Shown: positions 1 to 12,353 of the stretch, in pieces
Numbering within the stretch: the first letter of the stretch is position 1
How the letters are laid out: each line of letters starts with the position of its first letter
Assembly: GCA_907163375.1 (NCBI GenBank)
Contig: CAJQUW010012922.1
Coordinates: 1 to 64,000 of the forward strand
DNA: 64,000 nt
Direction: 5' to 3'
DNA from: Prostheceraeus crozeri
Taxonomy: Eukaryota; Platyhelminthes; Polycladida; Euryleptidae
Notes under the pieces: generated by a model
Database searches by the model: none
The model's input: the letters and a program-made list of their open reading frames with translations, nothing else
What the model was told of the DNA's origin: nothing
Position numbers and translations under genes: made by a program

Positions 1-1202
1 CTCAAATCACTTTCCTCTCATGGCCACATCGTACCCCATCTTTTTCTTTTAAATGCTTTTTTCTTCCATGTTTCGCTATCCTCTTGGCAAATCTATGCCC
101 ACTTAAACTTACACTTGCACGAACCAACATCTTAGAGCGTTATTCGGTTTTGTCATGATACAATTCTGTAAAGATTAGAGATAAATTTTTTGATCAGCAA
201 GTGTTTATAGGATTACTACATTGCTAGATATGCATTGAAAGGACATAAGTCACCAAAAACTTTTGATAGCAAAGTTCAGCAACCGTTTGGGTGTTAAGCT
301 CTTTGGAATCCGATTACAGCGCAATTACACCATGAGGGGATCATTATCCCTGCTCACAAGGCCTCGACCCACAAGATCCCAAACCTCGATCGGACCAGAG
401 CGTGCGTCATATCACTGTGATGTGTATCCGGGCCCCAGTTTTGGAACCAAATTGAAAAACCGGTGGAGTTATTTTTACAAGAGGGTCAACGACCCAAGTA
501 CAAGAGGACTCAATAAAAAAACGACTGCTTCTTGTTATTCAAAAACTTTAATTATTATCATTAAATATGAATTTAAATTTTTCAGGTCTATTTTAAAGCA
601 CTACTCATAAAACGTTTGTACTAAGTAGTCTGTCACCTTCAGCATAAGCAAACGCTGTCGAATGTTTTTTTGAATCAAGTCTAAAGGCACTTGTAGAAGC
701 AAAGTCTGTTATAGCCGTTTGGATAGAATTTGGCCTACTATCAATCAAAGGGTCAGTCAATGCAATAACTGACTAAACCTATGAAGTACTGACACCCTTA
801 GCTGATATCAGCAATGTGGAAAGTCAGAAGAGTCCGATATCGGAACCACAAGATGAAACGACTTACCTGTAGTCAGTTTTCTCAACTTAGTGAAATTCCT
901 CTCCCGATCCCGTTCTTATATACCCTGTGAATATGCAATCGATAAGAGGGGGGGGGAGGTCAGTGAAATTTGAAAATTTGTTGAATGAAAAATGTTTTTG
1001 GTGTACGGTCCCAGGTCGAAATTTCCACACTTTGGTAAAATTTTCAATAATTTTACCCATACAAAGTCACTCTGAAACTCTGACCACTTAGGATTTTTTT
1101 ATTCAGGTAGAGGAGAACGAGCTCCGACCTTAAAATCTTGTAACACGCTCTAACTTTTGAACGAAAGAAGACAGATATGACACACCAGAGCCGCGTTTGT
1201 GT
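1..1202. other. No gene recognised
   Basis: I see no convincing coding exon here. A 115-codon open frame at 263-610 has low-complexity, non-protein-like composition and no family resemblance. A run of nine or ten G lies near 950 and resembles the G tracts in the tandem repeat that follows. Confidence 0.5.
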
Positions 1203-2334
1203 TCAGTGAATTTGTCTCACTCTTAGCTTTCAAACGAGCTATGGCACGACAAAATCCGTCCACTGGAAGCCAAAATCGAAGCGAGCTGTCCAGAGGGGGG
1301 GGGACGTCAGCGAAAATTTTTTCTCTCCGATGGCGTTCAAATTCACCATACCGATGCAGAATTTAACGCTGAATCCGAATCTGGCCTCCGTTTTCTCATC
1401 CGATGCTTCGTTTGGGCGCTACACACCAAAACGTCCCAAATTCTAACTCTGTCGTTTTTTCGAAAAATGTTGAAAATTTTTCTCGCCGATTGACTTGAAA
1501 CTCATCATACAGATAGAGAATTTCACGCTGATTCCAAATCTGAAATCCGTTTTCCAATCCGATGCTTCGTTTTGAAGCTACAGCCCAAAACGTCCCAAAT
1601 TCTAACTCTGTCGTTTTTCGCCAATGTCCCAAAATCTTAAATGGCGTCTCACATCTAAACGAAGACAGATAGGAACAAGCCGATTCTTTCAGTGAATTTG
1701 TCTCACTCTTAGCTTTCAAACGAGCTATGGCACGACTAAATCCGTCCACTGGAAGCCAAAATCGAAGCGAGCTGTCCAGAGGGGGGGGACGTCAGCGAAA
1801 ATTTTTTCTCTCCGATGGCGTTCAAATTCACCATACCGATGCAGAATTTCACGCTGAATCCGAATCTGGCCACCGTTTTCTCATCCGATGCTTCGTTTGG
1901 GCGCTACACACCAAAACGTCCCAAATTCTAACTCTGTCGTTTTTTCGAAAAATGTTGAAAATTTTTTCTCTCCGATTGACTTGAAACTCACCCTACTGAT
2001 GCAGAATTTCACGCTGAATCCGAATCTGGCCTTCGTTTTCACACCCGAGCACTCCTTCCACTCGAAACAACCCATTTTACAACCCAACATTCAGCAGATT
2101 GCACGAAAAACATCACACAATATAGCCTCAAGACAAAACCTGGCGGTCGCCCAAGACCACCACGACACTCTGTCGTTCCAGAGGGGGGGGGGTAGAGGTC
2201 AGACCCGAAGCACCACGGCGGCCGACCACGACACTCTGACTCTTGCCGTTCCAGCGGGGGGGGGGCGCCGGTCGAGTGTTCGCCGTTTTCTTACTACTAA
2301 AGTCAATCGCATGCATGAAAATGAAAGACTACAA
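1203..2334. repeat. Complex tandem repeat with G tracts
   Basis: A block of about 484 bp beginning with TCAGTGAATTTGTCTCAC at about 1203 recurs almost unchanged at about 1688. Inside it is a smaller unit of roughly 155-165 bp, marked by CAGAATTTCACGCTGAATCC near 1362, 1520, 1845 and 2005. Each larger unit includes a run of 8-10 G after GTCCAGA (about 1298 and 1778); related runs lie near 2170 and 2255. Open frames on both strands here simply read through the repeat and are not genes. Confidence 0.8.
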
Positions 2335-2590
2335 CACTAGGTGTCATGCCACGCTCAATTACGCGTAATTACACATAACTCTAAACATCCGTGGCTATGC
2401 GTGACATTGCTGCAACATTTGTCGGCAGTCCTGATATATAGACATTGCGTCTCATGTGCTGCATGTATCAGAGGCTAAACAATGTTATAGGACCTTCAAT
2501 TTCATCATTAGGGAAGACAGAATTACATGCTCAGCGGTTCATCCGTGGTTCAAGCGACTACGTATATAAGACGACGCGTAAACTACAAAC

Positions 2591-5500
2591 AATGGTAGGC
2601 TACAAACATCAAAGTTACTCTTGTTGGAACTCTCCGAAGCACTGCCATCAAAAAGAACATCTTAACACATCAAAAACTATTTAGAAGTAGAAACATTTTT
2701 GTTAGGGAAAATTTGACCGAATCTCTAAGGAATTTGCAACGAGATGCAATTTTAAGTTTGTGTGGACTAGGGATGGTGCAGTGTTTCTGCGAAAAGACGA
2801 AAACTCCTCTTACATTCGTGTAAAATCTCGAGGTACATTAGATGATGTTTATGATAATTTGTAATAGGCACAATGCAGATATTTTATTGTGATAATGACC
2901 CGAAATTTGCTTGTCACTCTCATTTCCTGTCTGTCTAGAAGGTAAAACGAACAATGCAGGATAATCATAAACAAAACTATCACAGCATCTCGAGTACGCA
3001 GATTTAGATGTAGGTGACTTCGATGATCTTTTAAATCGAAATGATGACTCAATAACTTTAAAAACCTTACATATGAACATTCGATCTTTTTAAACCGAAA
3101 TTATCGGGAATTAGTTGTTTTCGTATCTTGTCTAAAATCGAAATTGGATTTATTGATTCTTTCAGAGATATGGAATTTCAATATAGAAATGTACAATAAT
3201 ATATTACCCGGATTTAAATTCTATTATCATCTATCTAGTCCATAATAAAAATGGAGGTGTCGCTATCTTCGTTAATATATCGACTGTTGAGGTAATAAAA
3301 TGTTGAAACTAAGAAGTTAAATAATTGCGATGACCTATGGCTACATTACAATACGAAAATACTCAAACGAAAACTGCATTATTTGTATATATCGCAGTCC
3401 ATCATTAGAGATACAACCTTTTACTGATAGTATGTCCCAAATCTTGGCGTAAAGTTAAGAAAACTTGAGAAGTTAATGATAGTTGGAGATCTCAATCTTA
3501 ATCGAAATAAACAGTCTGATAAATCTATTTGCAAATTTTACGATACAATTAACAGATTTTAATTTTTCACCACTGATTTCTACACCAACTAGGATAACGA
3601 AAGACTCTATGAATGTCATAGATCAAATGATAATCCATAATATAATTTTATACGATAAGAAAATTGATTCATTTGCTGGCAACGTTCGATCAGAACTGAC
3701 CGATCATTATAGCCAATATCTAATTTTGAAACATCTAAGTAATAGAAAACCAAAATTTTCCATTAACGAAGTCCCATGGTAAGATCATACACCAAAGAAA
3801 GAATAAAATTCTTTCACAGAAAAAATAGCAGACATTGATTTTGACACTCAGATATTTGACTTGCCATCTGAAAAATTCAAACATTTCCAAGAGAATATTA
3901 TATCGGTACACGATGAGATATTCCTCCTACAGAAATTGTCTCGGAAAATGTTTAAAGAGAAAGACTGGTTTACAGATGATTTAAGAAAATGTCATAGGAA
4001 AAAAATTAGACTTTTCAACAAATGGAAAAAATCTAAACTTGAAAAAGATGAACTAGACTATAAATCGTACGCAAAATATTTCAAATGTTTAGCGAGGACT
4101 GAGGAGAGAAAATATCATAACCGCAAATTCTCCTCCATTAAAAATGACACGAAAGAATTGTGGAAATCTATAATAATCTAAGAGGAAAATCCAAGGCCGA
4201 TAATTTCATCACAGAAATACAAACGGGTCATGGTGTGAAGTATGACTATAATGACATAGCTAATGAAATTAAATGATCATTTTGTAAACATTACAGAAAC
4301 TCTAGGTAATAGTAATAAAACTAAAACTAACTACGAACACTATCTTGATATGTATCCGAATTCATTCAGGTTTCAGAATTTCACAACGATAGAATTAACT
4401 GATACAATAACCACAATGAACAATAACCGATCGACACATGACAGAGTACCATTAAAAATCTTCAAACATTGTCCACTGCAAGTATTTTCCTATCTAACAA
4501 AATTATACAATGAATCAGTTAATAGTGGAATATACCCCGATAGCCTGAAGGAATCAACCATTATACCATTGTTTAAAAAAGGCGATAAAAGCAATCCGTC
4601 TAACTATAGACCAATATGTCTGCTAAGCTACTTAACAAAAATCTTTGAAAAACTGATCCATAAAAGAATGTTATGCTATCTGGAAAAAAATAAGGCCCTC
4701 TATGAAAATCAATTTGGATTTCGCAAATGTCATTCAACAAATCTAGCAGTTTTAAAATTAACTGACAAAATAAATCAAGCCAAGGCTAATAATCTATTTA
4801 CTACTGCTGTAAATCTAGATATAGCCAAGGCCTTCGATGCCGTAGACTTAGACATATTATTAAATAAATTGCATAGGATAGGATTTTCGTGGCTTCATGC
4901 ACGAATGGTTCACAACATACCTGAAAAACAGGCCGCATACAGTTCTCGTAAATAATGTTAGGTCAAGTAAGCTCACGATTAAAAATGGAGTACCTCAAGG
5001 CTCAGCGCTAGGTCCGCTGTTGTTTTTAATTTATATTAATGATATCAAAAATGTTAGCACTAATGAGAGCTAAACCTTTCGCTGACGACACAAATCTAAT
5101 CGTAAGTGACAAATCCCTCAATGGAGTTATAGAGAAAACTCAAAATTCCTTAGAAAATATACAAACATGGATGGAATGTAATAAGCTTACTCTACATCTA
5201 GGAAAATGTGAATTTATACTTATTCCACCAAGAATCCACAAAGAAAAATCGAAAGCAGTAGATATCAGTTTGAAAAACACTAAAACTAAGCCAAGTTGAA
5301 AGGACAAGATTCCTTGGTGTTAATTTTGATCAAGATTTACGATTTGATGACCATGTGTTTTCGGTAATCAAGAGGTTAAAAAAATTCATACCTATGTTTT
5401 ACAGACTAAGAGATTTCATGCCGCAAAATACGCTCTGTATGTTGCACGAGCAACTTTGCATCCCATTGATAAAATACTGTTTGATAGCATACGGTAGTGG

Positions 5501-6317
5501 AAAGAAAGAACCGCTGAATAAATTACAAAGAATGCATAAAATATTGATTAAAATAATATATCGTAAAGAAAAACAATCTCTGAATCTATATTTCTACAAA
5601 CGTGAACTATATATGAACGTAGATACAATGTACAACGTATGAATTACTAGTTCTTGCTTACAAGATGAAATATATGAATGAATCACTACCACAATTTTTT
5701 CAAAATTATGTTAATACATCGATAAGACGCAATAACAACTTCCAGCTTCCCTATTATAGAACTTCTTTGGGACAAAACAATTATAAATACAAGATAACCC
5801 TTTTTGTGGGAACGCACTTCCTAACCATATTAAAAACACTAATAATTTAAAATCTTTTAAAAATGTTTAAAGTCTTATCTGATTGATACTATGATCACTT
5901 TTTGACAATCATGTCAGTAAATTGCAGAGTGAAAATCAATCAAAATTTTGTAATATTGTAATCATGTTTTGTAAACAAGTTTGTAAATGTCTTCTTTGAC
6001 GACTATGTAAATATTGCACATGTATAACGTAATATCTCTTTTGTGAATATGACTTTATCTGATTGACTGACTCCTATCGCATACAATCACACTAATACAT
6101 GATATTACCATACATCATACTATCACTATAGTGTACTCGTATAGTGATCCGCTCAAATGGCTATAGGGCCAGGTTTATACCCTTATGATGGGTCCTCTGG
6201 TCCTTTTCCCTTTCTTTTCAAGTGTAAATTTGTGTAAATGTAAACTTGACACCCTCCTGTATATATTCATGTTGTGATTGATGAAATGGGAATAAATCTA
6301 TTTTCTATTCTATTCTA
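2591..6317 (+). mobile_element. CR1/jockey-type LINE inserted in the MITE
   Basis: A non-LTR retrotransposon of about 3.7 kb interrupts the MITE exactly where the unsplit copy is continuous. It shows an ORF1-like remnant, an APE-type endonuclease, a reverse transcriptase, a 3' untranslated region with an AATAAA-like signal and a short TTCTA microsatellite at the 3' end, as in many LINEs of this class. The 5' boundary is inferred from the MITE alignment and could be a few bases off. Confidence 0.85.
2690..5850 (+). pseudogene. Broken LINE proteins: ORF1 remnant, endonuclease, reverse transcriptase
   Basis: In order: an ORF1-like tail with FVWTRDGAVFLRKDE at about 2755; endonuclease segments (NKNGGVAIFVN near 3245, GDLNLNRN near 3486, then TPTRITKDS and a SELTDHY motif to about 3730); and a reverse transcriptase from about 4263. 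The polymerase has IIPLFKKGDKSNPSNYRPI, the LDIAKAFDAVD block, NGVPQGSALGPLLF at about 4984 and the catalytic FADD box at about 5077. Frame changes and stops separate these pieces (for example after 3782, 4181, 4955 and 5299). The order and motifs are those of CR1/jockey-type LINEs. It cannot encode a working protein as it stands. Confidence 0.88.
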
Positions 6318-6718
6318 ATCGGCATCGCGTATTCATAAACTTTCCCGATGTTTTGACAGCATCAGATCACGTGATTTCTGACTCTTAGTGCGGCGCGAAT
6401 GTATGCCCGTAGAAGTATAAGCTGCCCTCAACCACGGATGTTTGGGGGGTATACTCCGTAATTACCAGTACGTGTGAATTACGTGTGGCAATGTCATCTA
6501 GTGAAGCACTAGAAAGAAGAGAAATTCTGTTAATTAGTGTGTGTATTTCCTTTCGTGATTCCTCACGACCATCATGCTACTAAAAATATTTGTAGAAGTA
6601 GTCAAAATACGCAATATCACGCCAGATAATTCAACTGTCACTTAACTGACACTTAAGTGACACGAGGCTAGTCAATGGTCAGACAAATGACTGTACATTA
6701 ACCGTTCGTTTACGTTGT

Positions 6719-6912
6719 GGGGTAGAATTCTACCGCAGCCGTTTTCAGACAAGCGTAATTTTTTTATTACGTACATTTGATCATTGATACTCTATGACTT
6801 TTTTGTTAGATAGGGTCCCTTTTAGAGCTACATTCTTGATTAGAAATATATTGTACTTCATCGGATATTTCAAGAATCACAGTTACTATGTTCTGGGGTA
6901 GAATTCTACCCC
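6719..6912. repeat. Paired subterminal palindromes of the piggyBac left end
   Basis: GGGGTAGAATTCTACC at 6719-6734 and the perfect 18-bp palindrome GGGGTAGAATTCTACCCC at 6895-6912. The same palindrome lies at the right end. Subterminal repeats in piggyBac elements are usually transposase-binding sites; that role is inferred here. Confidence 0.8.
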
Positions 6913-8713
6913 TACAATTATTTGTCAAAAATATCATTGATCTGTTGCTGAAAAAACTTTGTTTCATTGTACTTCTGTTTTTCTATTTCGATTATCGAAA
7001 ACATTCGATTTGATTTCGAAATCATTTGATTTATCCTAATTTCTTTCATCTTTTTCACAGGAAATACCTAATACAATGGTAAGTATAGGCCTACACGTCA
7101 CAGGCTTTATATACAGGGTTTACGATCAACTTCCACATAACTAGGCGATCATGATATCATTGTAGGCGTGCCAAACCTCTTTACTTATATCAATCACGTG
7201 ATTTTTACAGAATTGAATCCACTCCGTATCTGATTGCCAGACGAGATTTGACCTTCTATTTATTTTAGGCAGTTTGTCCTTGACAAAGTTTTGTCGAATG
7301 AAGGCCTATGCTATTGTACATTCAGATCTCTGAGAATCCTTCAATAGTCATGCACTGCAGCTACCGATAGTCGAAGTGGACTGAAAATTCTGAAATTGCT
7401 TCTCAAGGTCGTCGTCCCAGACGAATATGTGTAATATATTTCTCGGCCTGGTTTCTCAACTGGCTTGCATCCTGCATCTAGAACGGAAGCTTTTCTTGTA
7501 ATGATGCATGATTTTATAGATACAGCAGTAATTTACACGAAACACAAGCTTGCGTAGATTTGCACGAAACGGAAAGTGGTGACGCACAGATAAAGCCAAA
7601 ATTCTGGCATTCATAGGACTTCATTTGCTAGCAGGAGTTTTCAAGGCTCATCACCGTGACTTACGTGAATTGTGGGACACATCGAGACGGACATATTTGC
7701 TTCAGGGCAACCATGAGTTGTGAGCGATTTCTTCAACTCAAGAAAGCTTTGCGTTTTGATGATAGCAGACGCCGTGATACTACCGACAGATTGAGTCCAG
7801 TTCGCAGTGTTGTCGAAACTTTCAATGCAACTCTGAAGTCAGTGTACACTCCAGGACCGTTCCTGTGTGTTGACGAGATGTTAGTTGAGTTCCACGGTCG
7901 AGTCTAGTTTCGGCAGTATATTCCATCCAAGCCAGGAAAATTTGGCATCAAGATTTTTTGGTGTGTTGACTCGGAGACAACAATTCCACTGAAATGCATT
8001 GTTTACATCGGTAAAGGGACACTGAGCGAGCAAGAATCTAGACCATCAGCTCATGTCATTGTCATGGGCTTGGTTGAAGATTATTTGGATCGAGGAAGAA
8101 ATGTGACTGCCGATAATTTCTTCAATAGCGAAGGTCTAGTGCAGGAGTTATTAGATCACAACACAACGTTTGGTAGGCCTACTGTGAGACAAAACAACTG
8201 AGTACTTCCTGCCAGATCCAAATGCTTGTCAGAACGTGTCAAGGGAGACACCCGTCACTACTACACCCCGACATGACTCTCTGCTCATTTTGGGACAAGC
8301 AAAGGCGTCCAGTTTTGCTGCTGTCATCCATGCACATCGGACCTCAAACGAACAACACTCGGGAAGATGGAAAGCCTGATATAGTGAAGACCTATAACGA
8401 AACAAAAGGAGGTGTCGACAATCTGGACAAGCTTGTACGCACATACAGGTCAAAGAGGAAGTGCAGGAGGTGGCCATATGCAGTTGCCATGAACTTGGTT
8501 GACGTTAGTGTTATCTGCGCTCATAAAATGATGACAAGTCAGTCCAATTCAATGAATTCAAAAAGGAGCTGGCATATGAATTATGTCGACCCCTTATGCA
8601 AAGGCGTATTGAAAACCCGCGACTACGTCTTGACATCAGGGAGTGCTTGTCGAAATTTGGAATTCGGGAAGTAACCACTCTTATCGCACAGCGAACGATA
8701 ACAAGAGCTCCCA

Positions 8714-8745
8714 TGCGACAACCAACTAGTGGATTGGTTATCGCA
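8714..8745. repeat. Short hairpin, TGCGACAACCAA family
   Basis: TGCGACAACCAA and TTGGTTATCGCA are complementary with one mismatch around an 8-bp loop. The arm sequence resembles hairpins at 10022, 37694 and 51972. Confidence 0.55.
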
Positions 8746-8819
8746 CGGCGAGCTTTTTTCGTTGCTTATTGCACTCCTCCAAATCATGGCTGTATGCAAT
8801 GTGTGAATGCCATTGTGTA

Positions 8820-9950
8820 GGAATGGAATGAATCGCAGTGTTTACATCATCAACACGAGTTGAAAGTGAAGTCTGTTTGCGGGTGAGAATACAAATGTAT
8901 GAAGTCAAGTCTTGGTCATGTCACAAAAACACAGTAAACAAAACATGGATCGGGCGCTTAAGATTTTGTGGTAATTAATGTGATTTCTTTTAGTTTGCTC
9001 TCTATAGTCGGGATAAAGTTGTTTCTGATGTTTCAATTGTAATCAGCACAAGAAGATGTAAAGATTTCAAGATTCTAATTGATGCAAATCGCGAATATCA
9101 ACCAATGAGTATATGCAAAGAAACGAAGAGCACATATAATCGAGAAAGCAGCACAAAGCAAATTTTTAAACATGAAGTAAGGAAGGATGAAGTTCTGGGA
9201 GTGATGAAAACCATAACACATATAAAATTACACATAAATAAGCGAAAAGATAGATAACTGACACCAAAGGAAACGTATGGACTTTATCGCTCCTAGAAAA
9301 TTGATCACATAGTGAAGTGGAAGAAATTATCGATGTTGTGGAAAGAAAGCGGTCAGCCCAAATGTAGTGATAAAATGGAGCGAAAACATAGAACATGCAC
9401 ACTTGTGTCAAAATTTCTAACTGCTTGCGTCTCACAATCTTTAAATTTCTTAGACTCCAGACTATTAATCATGAAGTGTAGAGATAATGGAAAAGCAAGG
9501 AAACTAGACACTTTAATGAAAATCTAAAAGTATTTGATTCTAATCATCTTCTCTCAATTCTCGGACTGCAGACTCCCAATTAATTATCACATGTCGCTGT
9601 CACTCATATTAGAAAAATAATTACTCCGGGTTTCTGTTCCACAGCGGTATGACGCGTGCTCCTCATAACACGTTCCATAAAACATTCCTAAAATCACCCT
9701 TAGAAATTGCAATAAAATCGAAGTGATTTAAACGAACAATCAATGACGTTTTATGTTTGACCTCATATGGAGATCATCTAAAATAAAAGCAAGGCACTAA
9801 GAGACAACTCAGTGAAATTCTGACTACATATTTAACTTCTCATCTTCTCTTGAATCTCTTCGTGTCTCTGTCAACTACACGAGAGAAATGTCCAGTTCGT
9901 GTTTCAATGCCAGAGTGGTCTGAAGCGTGCTGCACGTGTGCTACACATGT
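8820..9950. other. Gene-free interval inside the piggyBac element
   Basis: No transposase motif or other gene is visible. It separates the body of the transposase from its cysteine-rich C-terminus, so it may be a later insertion or an intron-like spacer; I could not find terminal repeats for it. Confidence 0.4.
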
Positions 9951-10021
9951 GCTCACACATGGCTCACACAAGAAAAAGGGAAGATTTGTGTGACACCGTG
10001 CACAGAAAGCAGTGCCGATAA

Positions 10022-10093
10022 GTTAGTTATCGCACTGGAAGCCAGTCTCGCGCTACGCGCTCGACTGTTGCTCCCAGTGCAATAACTATTACC
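10022..10093. repeat. Short foldback element
   Basis: GTTAGTTATCGCACTGG at 10022-10038 pairs with CCAGTGCAATAACTATTAC at about 10073-10093. The hairpin lies upstream of the transposase cysteine-rich domain and interrupts its reading frame. Confidence 0.6.
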
Positions 10094-10743
10094 TACAACA
10101 TGCATTGCGAAGGCAAGCAAACCTGGACGATGCCAAGTTTGCCCTCGATCTGATGACAGCAAAACAAGACCATTATGTTTGCAATGCCACAGATTCATCT
10201 GCGCACGGCATCAAATTGTGATCTGTGAAAACTGTAGCCATACAGGCATTCGTTAGTGGTATATTTTGTTACATTTGTTGTTACATACAAGTAGAGCACA
10301 GACCATTAGTCATTTGTGCCAGTGATCTTCATTTGTAATTCAATCCAGATTGTCTGAAAGACTCAACTTAATTAATTTTTACGTCCCTCTACTCTACATG
10401 TACGCTACACGATTATGCAGATTAAGATTTCGAAACTTTTGCATGATTTACAGGAGCCAGTATGATGGAAGTAAACATCAAGAAATAAAAGAACTCGTTC
10501 TAATTGATAGGAATTGGCGGTTTATAAAATGAAGTCATATACCTACAAAATACATGCTCATGACTATTACAAGATGCCCCCTTGTCTACGTAGGCCCCAA
10601 TTTATCAATTATGAAGAGATAGAATCAAAACTAGAGTCTCAGCAGGGCAAATCATATGCCTATAGGTGCCAATTATATCTTTGCAAGAGATGTATAAGAT
10701 CTAACTTACAGAAAAATTACGGCAATAATTCTACAATGTCTTT

Positions 10744-10761
10744 GGGGTAGAATTCTACCCC
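10744..10761. repeat. Subterminal palindrome of the piggyBac right end
   Basis: GGGGTAGAATTCTACCCC, identical to the palindrome at 6895-6912. It is followed by CACAACG, mirroring the CGTTGTG that precedes the left palindrome. Confidence 0.8.
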
Positions 10762-10883
10762 ACAACGCAAACTAGCTAGTATTTTTGAGAACACGCACGA
10801 ACGGTTAACTGACACCGGTCAACTAGTGAAATTTCCAATTTTTTAAAAAATATTGTGAAATAGGCCTACTTCCATTTAAGTTG

Positions 10884-11000
10884 GTCAATCTTGGGTCTAA
10901 TCTTGGGGGTATATCCAAGATTAGACCCAAGATTAATCTTAGTCTTGGGTCTTGGGGTTTACCCCAAGATTGAATTTTGCCCAAGATTAGACCCAACCTT
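10884..11000. repeat. Hairpin cluster
   Basis: CTTGGGTCTAATCTTGG at 10890-10906 and CCAAGATTAGACCCAAG at 10915-10931 form a perfect 17-bp stem. Further copies and part copies of CAAGATTAGACCCAA follow to about 10996. No coding signal. Confidence 0.8.
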
Positions 11001-12263
11001 GTGTAGAGAATATGAAAATGAGCGTAACTGTAATTTACGTCATTTTCTTATATGAAAATAGTATGTAGTAACACACATGCAGTTAAATAATAATTTTCTC
11101 ATGTAAATAATAGGCCTACAAGAGATCATTTCGGTGTATGCAAACAGATTTAGAGGAACTACATACGTCAGCATTTTTCTTGAAATCTATTCAACTCGAG
11201 AAACCCTCGTACCTCATCTCTCCTACTACTGACATGAGCTAGTTTCAAGGAACACGTGTTATTGACTTTTAGAAATACCCAATTAACGAAGCATGTTTAT
11301 ATTTACGGTTTCTTTAGATAAATTTCTAAATAGTCACTTAATTAAAAGCTTATAATGAGTTTTCTGGATTTTCAATATGTATTCAAACAGATGAAAATAA
11401 TCAGATTATCAAATTAATTGTGCCCCAAGTTCAATGTATTCACAATAAAGCTTATTCAGATCGATTGTATTAAAAGAATGATCTCATACTGTCGGGACTC
11501 GGGCGCATCAAACTGAAAAGTTGAATCTGCTGAGAACTCGCTAATGAGCCAACATGGACGCTTACTACTCATTGTTGTTTAGTTTACTTAAATTATAAAA
11601 TGTTTCCAATTTAACTTAACGTAGCCTGAATTTAAGCTTCTGGAGTTTAGCGAAATCTGACAATATCCAATACATGTAATTGAACATTTTCACCGGTTTT
11701 TCACTTTTCGGAGCAGGGATTTCCCAACTGTTCGTCTGTTTTTGGAAACCGATCGCTGAATTGCATTGTGCAAAAGTCAGAGCCATTCAGAAGCTATTGT
11801 TCAGCTGTTGTTCTCATCAAGAAATCGCGATCAATTTATATAACTAATCACAATGTGGTACAGATCAATCGTCTCAAAATTCGAAGAAATGCCGAAAGTA
11901 TCTTTGTTTTTCATTGCACAAAACAATTCGTCAATTTTGTCCTGTAAGTGATCGTTGATGTCAAAATTTGTATTCATTCGCTAAGTGTCACCGCTCAACC
12001 GCTCGCTCGCTCAGCGGCAAAAGTCAGTTTTTCCCGCTCCGCTCGCTCAGTCGCTCATGGAAAATCCGAAAAAGTGCCGCTCGCTCCCTCGAAAACACTG
12101 ATTGCGACACTTAATATACCCTAGCTTTTATGCCGTTCACCCTAGTTGAACATCGTCAAAACGTCCATTTTCGTCATATATCATCGGAGTGAAAATTTTC
12201 TTTTTTCAGGCAGTGCCATTTAGACCTATTTTTGATTTTATCCTATCTATTTCCACTTTGCAG
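11001..12263. other. No gene recognised
   Basis: AT-rich intergenic or intronic DNA. A short run of GCTCGCTC-type imperfect repeats lies near 12000-12060. The last bases before 12264 are a good polypyrimidine tract and AG acceptor. Confidence 0.5.
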
Positions 12264-12353
12264 GTGTCCAACAGTGGAGATGAAGACAGTGGAACAGAAG
12301 CGGCTGATAGTGACACAGAATCTTTGTGGAGTTCCTCTGAAGCTGAAGACTGA
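12264..12353 (+). CDS. Candidate terminal exon, acidic tail
   Basis: After the acceptor CCACTTTGCAG, an open frame of 29 codons rich in Asp, Glu and Ser (SNSGDEDSGTEAADSDTE) ends in TGA at 12351. Such acidic serine-rich tails are common in nuclear proteins but do not identify a family. No upstream exon of the same gene could be fixed. Confidence 0.4.
   Translation: MSNSGDEDSGTEAADSDTESLWSSSEAED

Larger units (their letters stand above)
2335..6503. mobile_element. TIR element (MITE-like), copy 1, split by a LINE
   Basis: The left part (2335 to about 2590) and right part (about 6318 to 6503) match the two halves of the unsplit copy at 20852-21305. The ends are inverted repeats: CACTAGGTGTCATGCCACGC on the left and the complement of CACTAGATGACATTGCCACA on the right. 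The CACTA start suggests a CMC/EnSpm-type MITE, but I cannot establish a clean target duplication (AA on both sides is possible). No coding capacity of its own. Confidence 0.75.
7590..10245 (+). pseudogene. Decayed piggyBac transposase
   Basis: Cut-and-paste transposase of the DDE_Tnp_1_7 type, interrupted by frameshifts and stops. Readable pieces in order: AFIGLHLLAGVF near 7607; RATMSCERFLQLKKALRFDD near 7695; the first catalytic Asp in FLCVDEMLVEFHGR near 7861; a TAG stop at 7905-7907 followed by continuation FRQYIPSKPGKFGIKIF; the second Asp in VTADNFF near 8105; a frame change near 8180; SFWDKQRRPVLLLSSMH near 8287; the third Asp region KGGVDNLDKLVRTY near 8407; then another frame change near 8590. 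The C-terminal cysteine-rich domain (CQVC, CLQCHRFIC, CENC) is recognisable at about 10120-10245, after an unrelated interval. Confidence 0.88.
6702..10804 (+). mobile_element. piggyBac element with TTAA at both ends
   Basis: TTAA at 6698-6701 and 10805-10808 flanks inverted termini beginning CCGTTCGT on the left and ending ACGAACGG on the right. TTAA duplication is the hallmark of piggyBac. Subterminal palindromes GGGGTAGAATTCTACCCC occur near both ends. The internal transposase is broken, so the element is probably no longer autonomous. Length is about 4.1 kb, longer than a typical piggyBac; the stretch 8820-9950 shows no transposase sequence and may be a later insertion. Confidence 0.88.

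Noticed and set aside
1396-2340. Overlapping open frames on both strands
   Set aside because: They follow the tandem repeat and change composition with frame; no homology-like motif or splice support.
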